The notes below the pieces were generated by a model, which searched no databases, was not told the DNA's origin, and saw only the letters and a list, made by a program, of their open reading frames with translations. From Apiotrichum sp. Y4204 (Eukaryota > Basidiomycota > Tremellomycetes > Trichosporonales > Trichosporonaceae), in NCBI GenBank assembly GCA_025531455.1, contig JAMYHL010000012.1, forward strand, positions 496,001 through 560,000: a stretch of 64,000 nucleotides of DNA, in the 5' to 3' direction. Made by a program: the position numbers and the translations under genes. This document shows, piece by piece, positions 8,915 to 20,652 of this stretch. Each line of letters opens with the position of its first letter. Position 1 is the stretch's first letter.

Positions 8915-11823
8915 CTATGTCCTGTATCGATCCCCGAACGCAGGCCATATCTGCCTCAGGTTGTCCGAGTTGTGTGTGGCGCGCGCATCGCCCGCCCTAA
9001 AGACCGCGATACCACCGGCCTCGTGGCGCGGGTTGATCTGGGAATGGAGCGTCATGTCCGCGGGAGCGGGCTGCCACGCGCTCGGCGGCGGGATGAGCGT
9101 CGGTGCAGGAGGAGGCGCTGCTGGCGGGGAGGGGACGAGGACCGGCATACCAGGCAGCGAGGGTATAGGGCGCGGACTGCGCTCGACCGTACTCCGTCCC
9201 CATGTCGGGCACGTCACCTCGTCTTCCACCGGTGAGAGGAGGTAGTCTTCGAGGGGGAGGCGATCAACCTCGTCCCGTGGCGACGGCTCGCTCGGCGCAT
9301 AATATGCTTCCGAGGGATGGAGGGGGTGGGAGTGCACCCGCTCGCTGGACGTGTATGTGCCCACCCCGGCGTGGTTCGTGTCTTTGTTAGTGCTGGCAGC
9401 TGACGGCGGGCGGGAGTGGTACGAGGGGAGGAAGTGCATGTGGACGTCTTCCCTCTTCGTCTTTGTCGGCTTGCGAGTGAGGAACAGTGGTTTCAGCCCT
9501 TTCTTATTTATGCCAAGTTCGCGTTCGACGTCGGGGGCCCGCGCGCGTTCTGCCTCGCGCCCAAACGCGCGGTCGAATACGTGGGCCGAGAGGGCGCTGA
9601 GGCGACGGCCGATTGCGCGGTCGTCCATCTTGTTCGCAAAGTCGGCTGTTGCCGCGCGCGTGCGGGCGCGCTGCCGGTGTATATAGACCGCCATGACGAG
9701 GATGAGGAAGAGGGGAAGAAGGAGGAGGGCCAGGAGAGCGAGGAGGTTTGATGAAGTGGAGGCTTTTGGGATAGGGATGTCGATTAAGGAGGCGAGGCAG
9801 AGCCCGAGGCTGGAGACGTAGGTGCAGTCCGCGGGGACGCAGGTGCCCGCTGCGAGACGGTAGTGTTCCCCGCACGAGGTGCAGCTGCCGGCAGCGATGC
9901 ACGAGTCACATCCTGCGGAGCAGGGCGAGCAAGATGAAGTCTCGGTGTTGAAAAATGTACCCTTGGGGCAGAACGGGACGCAGCGGCCGTCGGAGAGGAC
10001 GGGACGAGTCGGCGGACAGGAGAGACAGCTGTCCGGCGAGGGGGAGGTACACGTTGCGCAGTCAGGATGGCATGCCGCACAAGTGCCGTTTACCTGGACT
10101 GTGAGCGGGGAACAGGTCTGTACACATGTGCCGTTTGACGCGAGACCAGACTTGCATGCCGTGCAGAAGTTGGGTAAGCCGACGCATTCGCGACATGACG
10201 GACCGCATACTGTTGTCAGAAGTGCTCAAATTCAGAACTCACGCTCGCAGGCGCCCGGCTTGGAAGCCACCCATCCCGGGGAACAGCGCGTTGTGCATGT
10301 CCCGTTCTGCAGGAGGTAGCCGTCGTTACAGGACTCGCAGTAAGGATTAAATTCCCTTGTGATACCCCGCGCGTTGAAGAAGCCTGGGAGGTAGCAGCTC
10401 GCGCAGCCGAGGGGACACGCTGTTGTCAGCTAGACCTATACGCGGAAGCTTACCGTCACACTTCTTCTTCTGTGTGTTGAAGACAAACATGCCGTCCTCC
10501 AGGGTGGCAGTACACACTCCACGGTTGTCAAAGATCATGCAATTCTTGCCCATAAGAACGCGATTATCGGAACACTCGAGGCACTGCAGCGCGCTCGGGC
10601 CATAGCACTCGCTGCATATACCGCTGCATCTGCGTGTCAGTCGCGAGCGGATTTTTGGACGTACCCTCGGCAGGAACTGCTCGCTGTATCGTAGTACTCT
10701 CCTGACTTGCACGCCGTGAGGGGGCGACATGTGGCAGGGAGGGTGGCAACAAACTGAAGGCTAGGATAGCATGCCGTGCACGACGGCGTGTTGACCGTGC
10801 CCTGTTGCAGCTCGCACGCAGTACATCCGTACGGACACGCTGATGGGTCAGAAGGAAGACCTGTCAGTTACCCACCTCGACAGTTTCCGGCAGCGTCCGC
10901 GTAGTATCCCGGAATGCAGGTGCTGCACCGTTTGGTCGCGTTAGCGGTACGAAAGCCGGCGGCACAGTCGCATCCGCCTTTGGCATTGCAGATCCCATTT
11001 GCGCAGTTACATTCTGAGAGGTCAGTTGACAACAAATTTAATACCTCACTTTCTGGAGAAGACCTTGCGCCGAGACACGCCCCGATGCCGCGGAGGCCGT
11101 CGTCGCAGATCGTGCAGTCTGCATCGCATGCTGGTAATAGTAAGTTTCTATCAAACAGTGTAAACTCACCGATACAAGACGGACCAAAGAAGCCGGGTGC
11201 ACACGAATCGCAGCTTGCGCCGGTCCAGCCGGGCGCGCAGGCACACTTGCCGCCGTCGCATGATCCATGAGAGCATGGTGGGGAACATGTTCCTGTGCGG
11301 TCAGAACATGAGCTTTCGACACCACGTACCTGCAGCAAAGGGGCCGAGAGATGCAAGTCCGGGCGCCTGACTACGGTTGGCGATTGAGTCCCAGAGCGCG
11401 TTTCCGGGCGATGCGAGCGCATACCACCCATCTGGGAGGAAGACGCTCTGCCAGTCGGCGGTGGGGGTATCGCCTGGGTTGATGGCCGCACCTAAGTAAG
11501 CAGGAGACGAGAAAAGAACAGGAAGTGGTGGCGGGGCAATGGTGACTCCCGTTCCCGGCGTGATTGTCTGGTTGAGGAAGGTCTCGGGGTCATACGGAGT
11601 CGAGTAGAAGCCTGGAACCAGCTGCGTGGAGGAGTTTTTGTCATTTGCCAGGACTGTTGTGAGCTTGAGTAACGAACGGTTAACTCACGTTTAGAAGAGG
11701 AACTGCCATCAAGGCAGGTTGTGGGAGAGCATACTCGCGGCACAGCGGCGACTGTGGTCAGAAAGGAAGAACAGAAGGCCTACCTCGTAATGCCACCGAG
11801 AACAGGAAGAGTGGAATTAGCAT
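8915..11823 (-). CDS. Cysteine-rich EGF/furin-like single-pass membrane protein
   Basis: Model: complement(join(8915..10209,10243..10419,10454..10629,10665..10839,10876..11013,11050..11130,11170..11292,11330..11653,11689..11751,11784..11823)), 863 residues. It begins with a signal peptide (MLIPLFLFSVALRVAAVP), then a unique ectodomain with VCSPTTCLDG and N-glycosylation sequons. About six Cys-rich modules follow, including an EGF-type one (CACAPGWTGASC) and furin-like CxxC repeats. One transmembrane helix (LLALLALLLLPLFLILV, near 9700-9750) and a ~260-residue Pro/Ser-rich cytosolic tail complete it. This matches the widespread but uncharacterised fungal 'growth-factor-receptor cysteine-rich' proteins. 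Eight of nine introns are phase 1. The exon 5/6 junction (GTGAGG donor) is the least certain, since that intron would also translate in frame. Ligand and function are unknown. Confidence 0.85.
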
Positions 11824-12384
11824 GGTGAGCAATGGTGTAGTCAGTGGGTGAACGTCAAGAGAAGAGTAGTCATCAGTTGGGGAGAAGACTTTATGATACT
11901 TCCTCATCACCCAACATGCCCAACTCGCACACACGCTCGCCACTACATCGATATCGCCCCTCGCCTATGCTGTACGTCTCGCACACGGTGCAGCATGTTT
12001 TCAGTCCCTCGTTTCAGTGTACGTCGGCAGGTGTATCGGTGTCGACGTGCAACTGGTGTTGTATCCGAGTTAACAATGGTGTATGTGTTGTATGTACAAA
12101 AAAGATAGATTGTGGAATGAAACAGACAGAGCAACGACAAGGCGACAAAACAACAAAAGACAGACAAAAACAGAAACAGAATCGCAAGACCTTGTCAAAC
12201 TCGGAACCGGGACATCAGTGTGGAACGCTGTTTATGTCGCGAAGCGCAGATCATGACATCACTTCCACGTGATTACAAGCCTTATCGCTGTATTCTCCCA
12301 CGGATGTCGTCTTCTTGCCACTTGCGGCAATCACCCCTGCCCAGCCTAGACCTGCCCTAGCTCCGTAGTCCGCCATCTAAAGCC
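11824..12384. promoter_or_regulatory. Divergent promoter region with a CACGTG E-box
   Basis: The 561 bases between the cysteine-rich protein gene (minus) and the LRR gene (plus) must hold both promoters. A CACGTG palindrome lies at 12266-12271, about 115 bases before the LRR start, a potential site for bHLH factors such as Cbf1. No gene is supported here. Confidence 0.45.
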
Positions 12385-14432
12385 ATGCCAAAGCCATCTA
12401 ACGGCCCGTCTCCCCCACCTTTGATCTTGGTGTTGCCGCATCCATCTCATCCGGGCACCTCCATGGCAACACTCACATCCATGCTCGGCGTCGGGCAACC
12501 GCCGGCCTCCACGGGCACCGGCGCACCACCCATCAGCGGCCGCGACTACCTCCTCAAGCTGCGCAAGTATCTCGGCGCCAACCTCCCGCGTCTCGCGCCT
12601 GCCATCCGCGACGCCAAGGGCGCGCCGCGTGACGCCACCTGGTTGCAGCAGTCGTACACCATACTCACACTCGGTCTCGATCCGTCATCGGCGCCGCTAT
12701 CCCCGTCTGTGAAGATACCGCTTACGCTTGGGTTCGGCTCCCCAGCATCGCCGACAAGACAGAAGCCGGTCCTCCTCCGACTCCCGCCTGATAAGCTCCT
12801 CTATCTCCTCCTCCGATGGCAGTCGCTCCCTCAGTCACTTCCCCATGTCGGGAGGACGGACGTTCCAGTTCCGGACGGCATTCGCCTCTCGACGCGTGGT
12901 GTCAGGAGTGATCGCGCCAATCTCGACGGCGACGTCGAGAGCGTGCGCTCCTGGGTGGGGAGTATTCGCTCCGTGTCCATGCCGATGAAAGAGGGCTTTT
13001 GGTGGAGCAAGCCGAAGGAGATCGATGAGGGTGAGTACTTCTCAGCAAGCGTGAGACGTTGTTCTGGTGCTGTGGGGAAATGAGCTTTGCGTTTGTTTAC
13101 TCTTGTCACGCGACGATGTTGATCTTGCGATTTTCTTGCTCACCCATAGACAAGCTCCTTCGCGAACTATACGGGATCTTCAACACCCTCCCGGGGCTGC
13201 TGATTCATCCGCCATTTGCCACCGACAGCCAAATAGACGAACTTCTAGACGCCGGGGGCTACACGCCGTTTGGGGGAGTTGACGTGCGCGTCCCGCTGGA
13301 TGTGCTGCGGAACCTGCAAGTGTGAGTGGCGGTAGCGACCCTTCGGACCATTGACTCCAGTCTCGAGCTCGACTCGTTCGACCCGCGCGGCCTGCTAATT
13401 CCGCCAAACCCTCTCCTCCACAGCCTGAGCGTCCACGATATCGAGGACGCAGATGACTGGATTGAGGAGCTGCTCGTCGATATCCCGCCAGCGCCCCCAA
13501 AGAGCGCCACAGCACCATCTAACAGTATCACTCCCCTGGAATCTCCTTCAGATCTAATCCCACGCTTCCCCAATCTCCGCTTCCTCTCGCTCACCCGAAC
13601 CTCACTCCTCAACCTCCCTCAACTGCCCCTCACATCACTCTCACATCTGGATCTCTCCCACAATCTTCTCAACGCCATCCCAGATGCGCTTTCAAGCCTT
13701 CACTCGCTTGTCTCTCTTAACCTTTCCGACAACGTCATCACATCCGTCCGCAACGCCCCAGCAGCCTTGGGCAACATCCACACCATTAACCTCTCTCGCA
13801 ACCGCATCGACTGCCTCGTGGGCCTCGACCGCGTCCTCGGCCTGCGCCGTGTCGACGTGCGCGCTAACGCGCTCACCGAGGCCGGCGAAGTTGGCCGCCT
13901 CGCAGTTCTTCCGCAGATTGAGGCGGTGTGGGCCGCCGAGAACCCCTTCACTGCTATGGAGGGATGGCGTGCCGAGCTCGGCGCGAGCTTTGCCGCTGAG
14001 CAACGCAACGTCGTGCTGGATGATACCCCGTTAGCGTGGAGCGAGCAGCGTGCCATAGACGCGATTCTCGCTGCACGCGGACGCGCTCGGCCCATATGGC
14101 GGGAGACCAGAGACAGCGAGCGTCCGCGCGACGGAGCCGACAGCGGTCCGGAGCCTGCGGAGCGGACACAGGCTAAGGCCCAAGAACACTCCCCGACACC
14201 GGCCCCTCGACAGCGTGACCTGGTACCGACACCGACGGCGCGCGTGCTCGCAACGAGTCCTACGCCATCGCCCGCAAAGGCGGTCAAGCGCCGGCCGCGC
14301 CGGCGCGTCGTGAACCTCGATGGCGAGCGGGTGGAGGAGTCTGGCGCCGCGCCGAAGGGGAAGAAGAAGGGGCGGGAGAGCACGGCGCCGAACGGCGGAG
14401 GAGGCGGAGAGAATGGCGAGAGCTCGGGATAG
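12385..14432 (+). CDS. Leucine-rich-repeat protein, nischarin-like fungal family
   Basis: Model: join(12385..13030,13150..13321,13361..14432), 629 residues. The N-terminal half carries a conserved-looking globular region (FWWSKPKEIDEGDKLLRELYGIF, here split, and YTPFGGVDVRVPLDVLRNL). LRRs follow (LRFLSLTRTSLLNLPQLPL, SHLDLSHNLLNAIPDAL, LVSLNLSDNVITSV, IHTINLSRNRIDCL) with an LRR cap ending in AAENPF. The tail is basic and Pro/Lys-rich (KRRPRRRVVNLDGE). This order resembles a fungal LRR family related to the LRR part of nischarin. The last intron reconstitutes RNLQVLELDSFDPRG, strong support for the junction. Role not known; scaffold or signalling is a guess. Confidence 0.78.
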
Positions 14433-17166
14433 ACGCCGGACAGTGTTGTATGCATACCTAATTGCTGATGTACTGACTCAACGGGGTGCGCTAATGTCAG
14501 CGATGAGAGACCATATGACGTGTGGCTGCCTGACGCTAGTGGTTGCGATGTCATCGCGATGTCGACATTTGAGGTTACTACCCTCGACACCGACATCGAC
14601 AGCCCGACACCACACAGACAGTATATCGAGCGATGTCAGCATGCACACGTGCGACCTCGAGCCCATCCATTGCTCAAACAGAGCAAGTCCAAACCCATCG
14701 CTTCTGAAAGATGCGAAAACCACCCTTCCTGCCGCACTACCACACCCAGAGCCCCAGCACCGCAACACACGCAAGTGCAACAGCATAAACAAATGTTTAA
14801 GCTATCAGTGTCTCGTCTCACCCGTCTCACATCTCACACTTGTTTGACTCTAACGCATGCCTCTCGCCGGATACAGACCGTTGGCTTGTGTACATGAGCA
14901 AACATTGCATCGCCACCAGCGATGGTCCGGAGCCCCAGAATGCTGTCGTCATCACATCATGGGGACCGAGACTCGTTCCAAGACAACAGTCTGGACGGCC
15001 ATTCTCAAAGATGGCGCGATACCGAAGCGCGGCGGAGGCGAGCATACCCCGACCGCTTGCCGAGCGTTTCCACGCCATCGGTTCGAGGTTCACCGGCGGA
15101 CGCGGGAAGCTCATCGGGAGCGATGAAAGGTGGTATCGACGGCGCCGGCCTCAAGCTACAGAGCCAGCCTCTGGCCTTTGGATCCGGAACAGAGTATCGC
15201 GTACTATCACACCTCTCCTCCAGATCTCACACATCCGGCCAAGAACCCGATCGGACCGACGTCGAGAAGCGGGCGCCAATGGCCCATGGGTGGATGGGGA
15301 CCTGGCGTCCGACGATGCGGTTTCGAGGTTCCTATATAGTACTGTATGTCCTCATCTTCGTTTGGCGTTTTCGCGTTCGCTTCCCAGCTCGTGTGGTACG
15401 CTCCCTGCTCCGGGTCCTGCACCGCCACCCACCGAACAGCCGGCACAAGTAACAAGTAACAGACCAACATGCGACGCCCGACGCGCTCGGGCTCTGGGGG
15501 GCTAAGGGCACGAGCGGGGCTTACGCACATGGAGGGTGTGCCAGGTGGCCAGGGCGCCATTGATCTTGCGAGCTTGTGAGGATGTTTGAACTAGACGTTG
15601 ACTTACTTTGTTACACTGGTACAGTACGGCACTACAGCTCTACAGAACGAATCGTGTATGCTGTTGCCCGATCCACGCGACTAGGAGATTCTAAATACAA
15701 CTCCAGCCCCAGCATCTGCCGCCCACTCCTTTCTTCATCCACTTGGCCACTGGTTGTCTTCCCGCGCTGCGCACTGACGCTTCCCTCACTGCGAAGACGC
15801 ACGGGCACAGAGGCATCCCTTGATCTTGGGATACCCTTCTCTAGTTGCCGCGCGTGAAACATGTCCACACTCCAAACTCTTGGGTGGCGGTGGCACAGGA
15901 ACGGGTGACGCTGTACGCCTCCTCGAGAGAATCGCAGGTGCACGCTGTCCGCAATTCCGCAACGCTGACGCCCTACTGTTACGTGCGAGTCGCGCGCATT
16001 TATCGCCTACTGCCAAACTCCTAGCACACGAAACCCCGATTACCATGCACGTCCATGCTGGCCATAGTCCAGCAGTCCGGGGCCATGGCTGCACGACACC
16101 GCGACACGGATGCAACACGACAGCAGGGAGCGGCGCACAGGCCGTGGGTGATGCTGGCTTGAAGCCCAAGCGTTCCCACCTCCCTCGAGCTCCCTCCACT
16201 CCCTATACCCCCATGTCTGCTTCCTTCATCCTTCGTCCTTGCTAGTCTCCTGAGGTCCTGATCCTGATTGGGATATTGCGTGGCGCTCGCGGCGCCACCA
16301 GCACGGGTGCGCCAGGCAGTGGGCGCCTGCCTCTTGCCCTCTGGTGTGTCCGAGATCCAGGAGTGGGAGCTGGATGGGGAAACAGCTGCGGCCTGGGAGA
16401 GAATGAAAGATGCAAGCTGTCCAAGCTGCAAGATCCACGAAAGAGGAGTGCAGTAAGCAGGAGGCTGGGGCTTAGGTCCCAGGCTTGGTCTTACCCATGA
16501 TCACTGAAACGTCCACACATGGCGCCTTGTACCTCTAAATGACACGCCACGCCGCTGTCCTTGTCTCGCGATATCTGTGCTCGGTGCTTGCAGTGCTGGG
16601 CTGCGGCTTGGGCCGCGCAGGGACACATTATCGGCATGAGCATGCATTCCTCGATCCTCGATCCTTGTCCCTAGTTCGCCGTCCCCATTGCGATCCTCAC
16701 CTCACCTCGATCGTGTAGATATGCGCCAGGTGGTGACGAAGAAGGTAGTATTGAGACTCACGCTCTGCTATCAGCTCAGAATTCATTCCAACTGAGCAGT
16801 TCCTCATCACTCTCACTCTCAACGCTCTCACCTCTCACCTCTTAACTCTCAACTCCCAGCTCTCTGCTTTCAATTCCAACATCCGCACCGCACCCCACAG
16901 CATTTTGCACGACACACACGGCGGTTCCTAGCTCTCAGCCCTCATCCCTCACCTTACTCCCTGTCGGGGGCGCGAGCGACGCCCAGCCGCAGAGACCAGA
17001 TACGATCACATATTGCGCGGCCCCATATACTTTGTCCTCCAGTCTGGAGGTCTCTCATCGACTTTTATATTTCCTTCCAATCTCACTCACTTTCTTACCC
17101 GATCAACGACCCGCTCTGGCTCAGCGTTCCCAGCGCCGACGACGACGACCCCAGCCCAAGCCCATC
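14433..17166. other. 2.7 kb stretch without a confident gene
   Basis: Several frames are open for 60-220 codons but most lack ATG starts or coding bias. The best is the ATG frame at 14922-15452, listed separately. A TATATAG sequence lies near 15333. From about 16790 to 17160 the plus strand is strongly CT-rich, typical of a fungal promoter or 5' UTR for the AT-hook gene that follows. Confidence 0.5.
14922..15452 (+). CDS. Doubtful orphan ORF, 176 codons
   Basis: This ATG frame encodes a polar sequence (HHGDRDSFQDNSLDGH, SVSTPSVRGSPADAGSSSG, HTSGQEPDRTDVEKRAP) with fairly GC-biased codons up to about 15335. It then runs into an Arg/Val-rich stretch that looks non-coding or intronic, so a splice near GTACTG at about 15339 is possible. 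I recognise no domain. It may be a lineage-specific gene, part of a spliced gene, or chance. Confidence 0.25.
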   Translation: MVRSPRMLSSSHHGDRDSFQDNSLDGHSQRWRDTEARRRRAYPDRLPSVSTPSVRGSPADAGSSSGAMKGGIDGAGLKLQSQPLAFGSGTEYRVLSHLSSRSHTSGQEPDRTDVEKRAPMAHGWMGTWRPTMRFRGSYIVLYVLIFVWRFRVRFPARVVRSLLRVLHRHPPNSRHK

Positions 17167-18816
17167 ATGTATCGCCACCCACCCCCCCGCAAGTGTCGGG
17201 GCACCAGCACCGGAGTTAACAGCGACTGTAAGTCCGGAGCTCCATGACCTCCACTTTAGTCCTCCATCGAAGCCGACCACCGCGATGACTGCTGCCTCCG
17301 CCGGCCGGCTAGCTGCTCAAGGCCGTCGTGCTTCTCGTCCAAGCATTCAGGCTCGGCTGTACCTACGTTGTGCACTTTGGGCTGCGCAAGGTCCGCCATG
17401 GGAATCTTGGCTCCCTGGCGGACGTTTCGCGGCTGGAGTTCGGAGTCCTCACTGTTGCCCTGTGTGCAGGGTACTCCGTGTCTAGTTCCCACCCCGGCCC
17501 CAATCCCAGATCTAACATCAGTCAACTGCGTCGCGTTCAACTGGTCGTGGAGCGGCTGGATTTGCCTGTACTGCCACCACACGATCGGACATGCGCCCGC
17601 TGAGATCCCGCCGGGCGTGTCGGAGAAGGAGGAAGCCGCGGCGCTGTGGTTCCGCGACAGGTACAGGCGGCAGGACGAGTGGTACCGCCGCGTACGTGCG
17701 GGTCTCGAGACGCAGCCGTGGCATGTGGGCTGGGAAGCGACCCCCCTCCCTAGCTCTCACGTCACCCACAGCGCGCCCGTGACCGCGCCCGTGATCGTGC
17801 CCGTAAGCGTACCCGTGAATGGTGGGCAGTATATACCGACGCCGGCTCCCGTCTTCCCGCGCGCGCTCAGCGCCGCTGCCGCCCACGCCGAGATAATGAG
17901 CTCGTTCGCCTCCGCGATGGAGCTGAGCAGACTCCGCATGCACCTTGCCCAAAACGAGATACTCCTCCCCCCTGTCGCGCCGCCCCGCAGCGTCGAGGTG
18001 AATATGGAGGAGTTCCTCGCCACGCCAGCACGGCTCGTTCTCGAAATAGCCGAGGAAGACGTCGAGCTCGCGGATGCAGCCCTCGTTCCCCACACTGAGT
18101 CGGGCGTATCTTCACCGACTGTCGACTCGCCAATGGATGTCGAGACCGTCGCGCTCGAGGACAAGATTCCGAGCGGGGGCGCCTCTCCCCTCCCTCCTTC
18201 TCCTGCCGAAGCGCCCCTTTCCGACCCCATGACGCCGATGACGCCTATGACGCCCGAGCCAACTGTACAGCTCCTCCTGCAGACAGCGGAAAAGATCGCC
18301 CCTCCCCCTATTCAAGCACCGCACTCGCCCACCTCGTCAGCCATTGCCGCGCTGCTAGACGACGATGGTCCTCCGCGGAAGAAGGCTCGCAAGGCGCCCG
18401 GTCGCAAGCCGTCTGTACCCGGTGCGCCGGTGGCACGGCGGGGACGACCACCAAAGGCTATCGCGCGGACGAATGAGAAGGACCTCCGTGCGGACGTGGA
18501 TCCCAGCCCGAAGATGAGCCCGAAGCGCAAGACACCTGGTGGAGCGGGGCCCAAGGTGTCTCATCTCGTGACGAAGAACGCACTCGCCGCGCCGAAACAG
18601 CCCCCCACGCCGCCCAAGCCGAGTCAGGGAGTTCTTGCCTCATCCCCAAAGAAGGCATGGCAGACCACACGTATCCCGAAGCGTATCCCGCCCACGGTTG
18701 GAGGGAAGAACCCCGCCCAATGTACGCCCGGCTTCCCGATCACTCCGGATCGTACCCCGACGTCGTCGCCTGCTGCCGCGGAGGCTTACCTGCCCTCTCG
18801 GCCATACGGCACATGA
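17167..18816 (+). CDS. AT-hook protein with a CxxC pair, function unknown
   Basis: Model: join(17167..17227,17522..18816), 451 residues. The 294-nt intron starts GTAAGT and ends with a CTAAC branch site and CAG, and the phase fits. The N-terminus has a Cys/Trp cluster (FNCVAFNWSWSGWICLYCHH) that could bind a metal, then a basic helix (WFRDRYRRQDEWYRRVRAG). The middle is disordered with repeats PVTAPVIVPVSVPVN and MTPMTPMTPEP. The C-terminal third is Lys/Pro-rich with KKARKAPGRKP and an AT-hook core VARRGRPPKA, suggesting nuclear DNA binding in the minor groove. I do not recognise the family. The long CT-rich leader upstream suggests strong transcription. An alternative acceptor in the long intron cannot be excluded. 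Confidence 0.65.
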
Positions 18817-19627
18817 AGTCGGACTAGAATGACAATGGCACTGACAATGACAATGACAATGTACCTTCCCACGAGAGTAACGAGTCACCAGCACGCAATG
18901 TCCCATAGCCCATACCTGTATATGTATCAGTATACGAACTGGGTCGCCGGGTGGCAATTGTCCGGACCGCCCAAAAGTGCCACATGCCACAATCAAGACC
19001 GCCACATTACGACAGCCACACACACAAAGTGACGTTCATGGCTACCATCTCGTCCTCTTGTTCTATGTCTGCCAAGCGGCTTCTGTATTCATTAGACACA
19101 CAGACATGGAAAGCGAGCGTATGGTCTGGATGAGGTCGAGCTGGTATGGGCAGAGCAAGTCCGTCGCAGTTCGAGCGAGCGTAAGGCCCCTTTACGGGTC
19201 ACTCGGCCAATCGTCCAGTCGAGCAGGCGATCGTGTTCCACATTCTCTCGAGCTCCTCCTGACAGCTGAAAACGGTGCTAGACAGCCTTTGCAGCGCATG
19301 AACACTACGCATCAACAGCTATCGTACTCCGAGCTGCGCCCGTCGTCAACCCCGTCGCCAGGCGGTTGTGTCGTTGCCGACGCAGGTGATACATCACATC
19401 AGGAATCCGCGTTCTGCGTTCCGCGTTTCAGCGCCACGTCCGTCTCGGCCATCAAAAGGAAGATCTAGAATCTAGCCATGCCGTGCGGATCAGAGATCAG
19501 AGAGCAGCCTGGTAGCACAGAGCCATGAGGCAGCAAGGGGGGTTGTGGGACGTGGAGATTTTGGGCCAGTGAACATTCTTCCATCGTCCAGACTCTTCAG
19601 TATTCTCATCTTCGCACTCCAACAACA
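18817..19627. other. Intergenic, no supported gene
   Basis: About 810 bases between two plus-strand genes. A short imperfect repeat of ACAATG units sits near 18830-18860. A 163-codon frame from about 18977 starts with GTG and lacks coding bias, so I do not call it. Confidence 0.5.
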
Positions 19628-20189
19628 ATGTGGACACACACTCCCATATCCCGGTGGGACCAGAACCCCACCCTCTCCCAAGCCGAGGCCGTACGTCCCC
19701 CCCTGTTCAAACTAACCCCAGGCGGAACTTACCGCTGCGCTCCTTTCTCTCGCGGCCCGCGACCCGTCTCGCCTGGAAGCGGCCCTCGATGAGCCGGAGC
19801 GCGTCGCGCGCGCCAAGGTTATGCGGTTCCTCACGACAATTGCGCATCTCGGGCATCTGGCGCCAAGCTATGTCGATTTCGATGTCGAGTGTCCACCACC
19901 CCGCGAGGAGAGTGAGGAGGAAGAGAGAGCTGTAGGACATGCGGGTGTCGGTAAGGGCGATGACGATCAAGCGGGGATGCATGTCGGAACGGCCGGCGGG
20001 CCGTCTTTGTCGTCTTCCTCTTCGTCGTCATCCTCCTCCTCCTCGTTGGCGCCGTCTCGCCCCGCGTCGCCGACTACGCCAGCGTCGCCTTCCCGTTTCC
20101 GTGGTTTCTTCCACGCGCGCAAGAAGAGCCAGGGAAAGAATTCAGAGGATTCGAAGCACAAGCACAAGTCGTCGCGGATTAAGCACTAG
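19628..20189 (+). CDS. Small hypothetical protein
   Basis: Model: join(19628..19690,19722..20189), 176 residues; the intron has GTACGT, a CTAAC branch and CAG, in phase 0. The N-terminal ~75 residues look folded and helical (RWDQNPTLSQAEAAELTAAL, AALDEPERVARAKVMRFLTT). A poly-Ser stretch and a basic tail ending HKHKSSRIKH follow. No domain is recognised. Codon choice matches the neighbouring genes. It is convergent with MED10. Confidence 0.6.
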
Positions 20190-20652
20190 TTGGGCGGACA
20201 AAATTCCGCGTTACAGTCGACGTTGAAGATTCCAGAAATCAAGTGTCGTCGTCCTCCGTCGCTGGACGTTCCGTGGGCAATTATGGCGAGTGTAACTAAG
20301 ACTGGATCCACAGTTTTCAAGCGCCCCTTCTCCTTGTTCATAGATACGTCTTCTCTCCTTTCCATGTAGCGCTGTGACCAACCTGACGTGAAGCGCCCTG
20401 TTCTTAGTATTCCCGAGGACCAATGGCCGCCAGCTTTGCTGCCGCATCACCCTCACATGCAGCCTGACCTCGCGCCCCACTGATAGCTGTGTCACGTATG
20501 AGTGCATCGGGTATGCTGTGCAGGGTATACTAGATATGCGGGGGAGCGAAACGAGTCGCAGATTTAGGTGGACTGGAGAGGCGAGCTCGTGAGGCGACAT
20601 TGGTCGCTGATTACAGTCGTCAAGGAGCTTGCAGTTCGATCTACGAGGCTTC
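20190..20652. other. Convergent 3' intergenic region
   Basis: 463 bases between the small hypothetical gene and the MED10 stop; presumably two 3' UTRs. Nothing else is supported. Confidence 0.5.

Noticed and set aside
18977..19468. 163-codon frame downstream of the AT-hook gene
   Set aside because: It begins with GTG, lacks GC3 bias and shows no domain or splice support.
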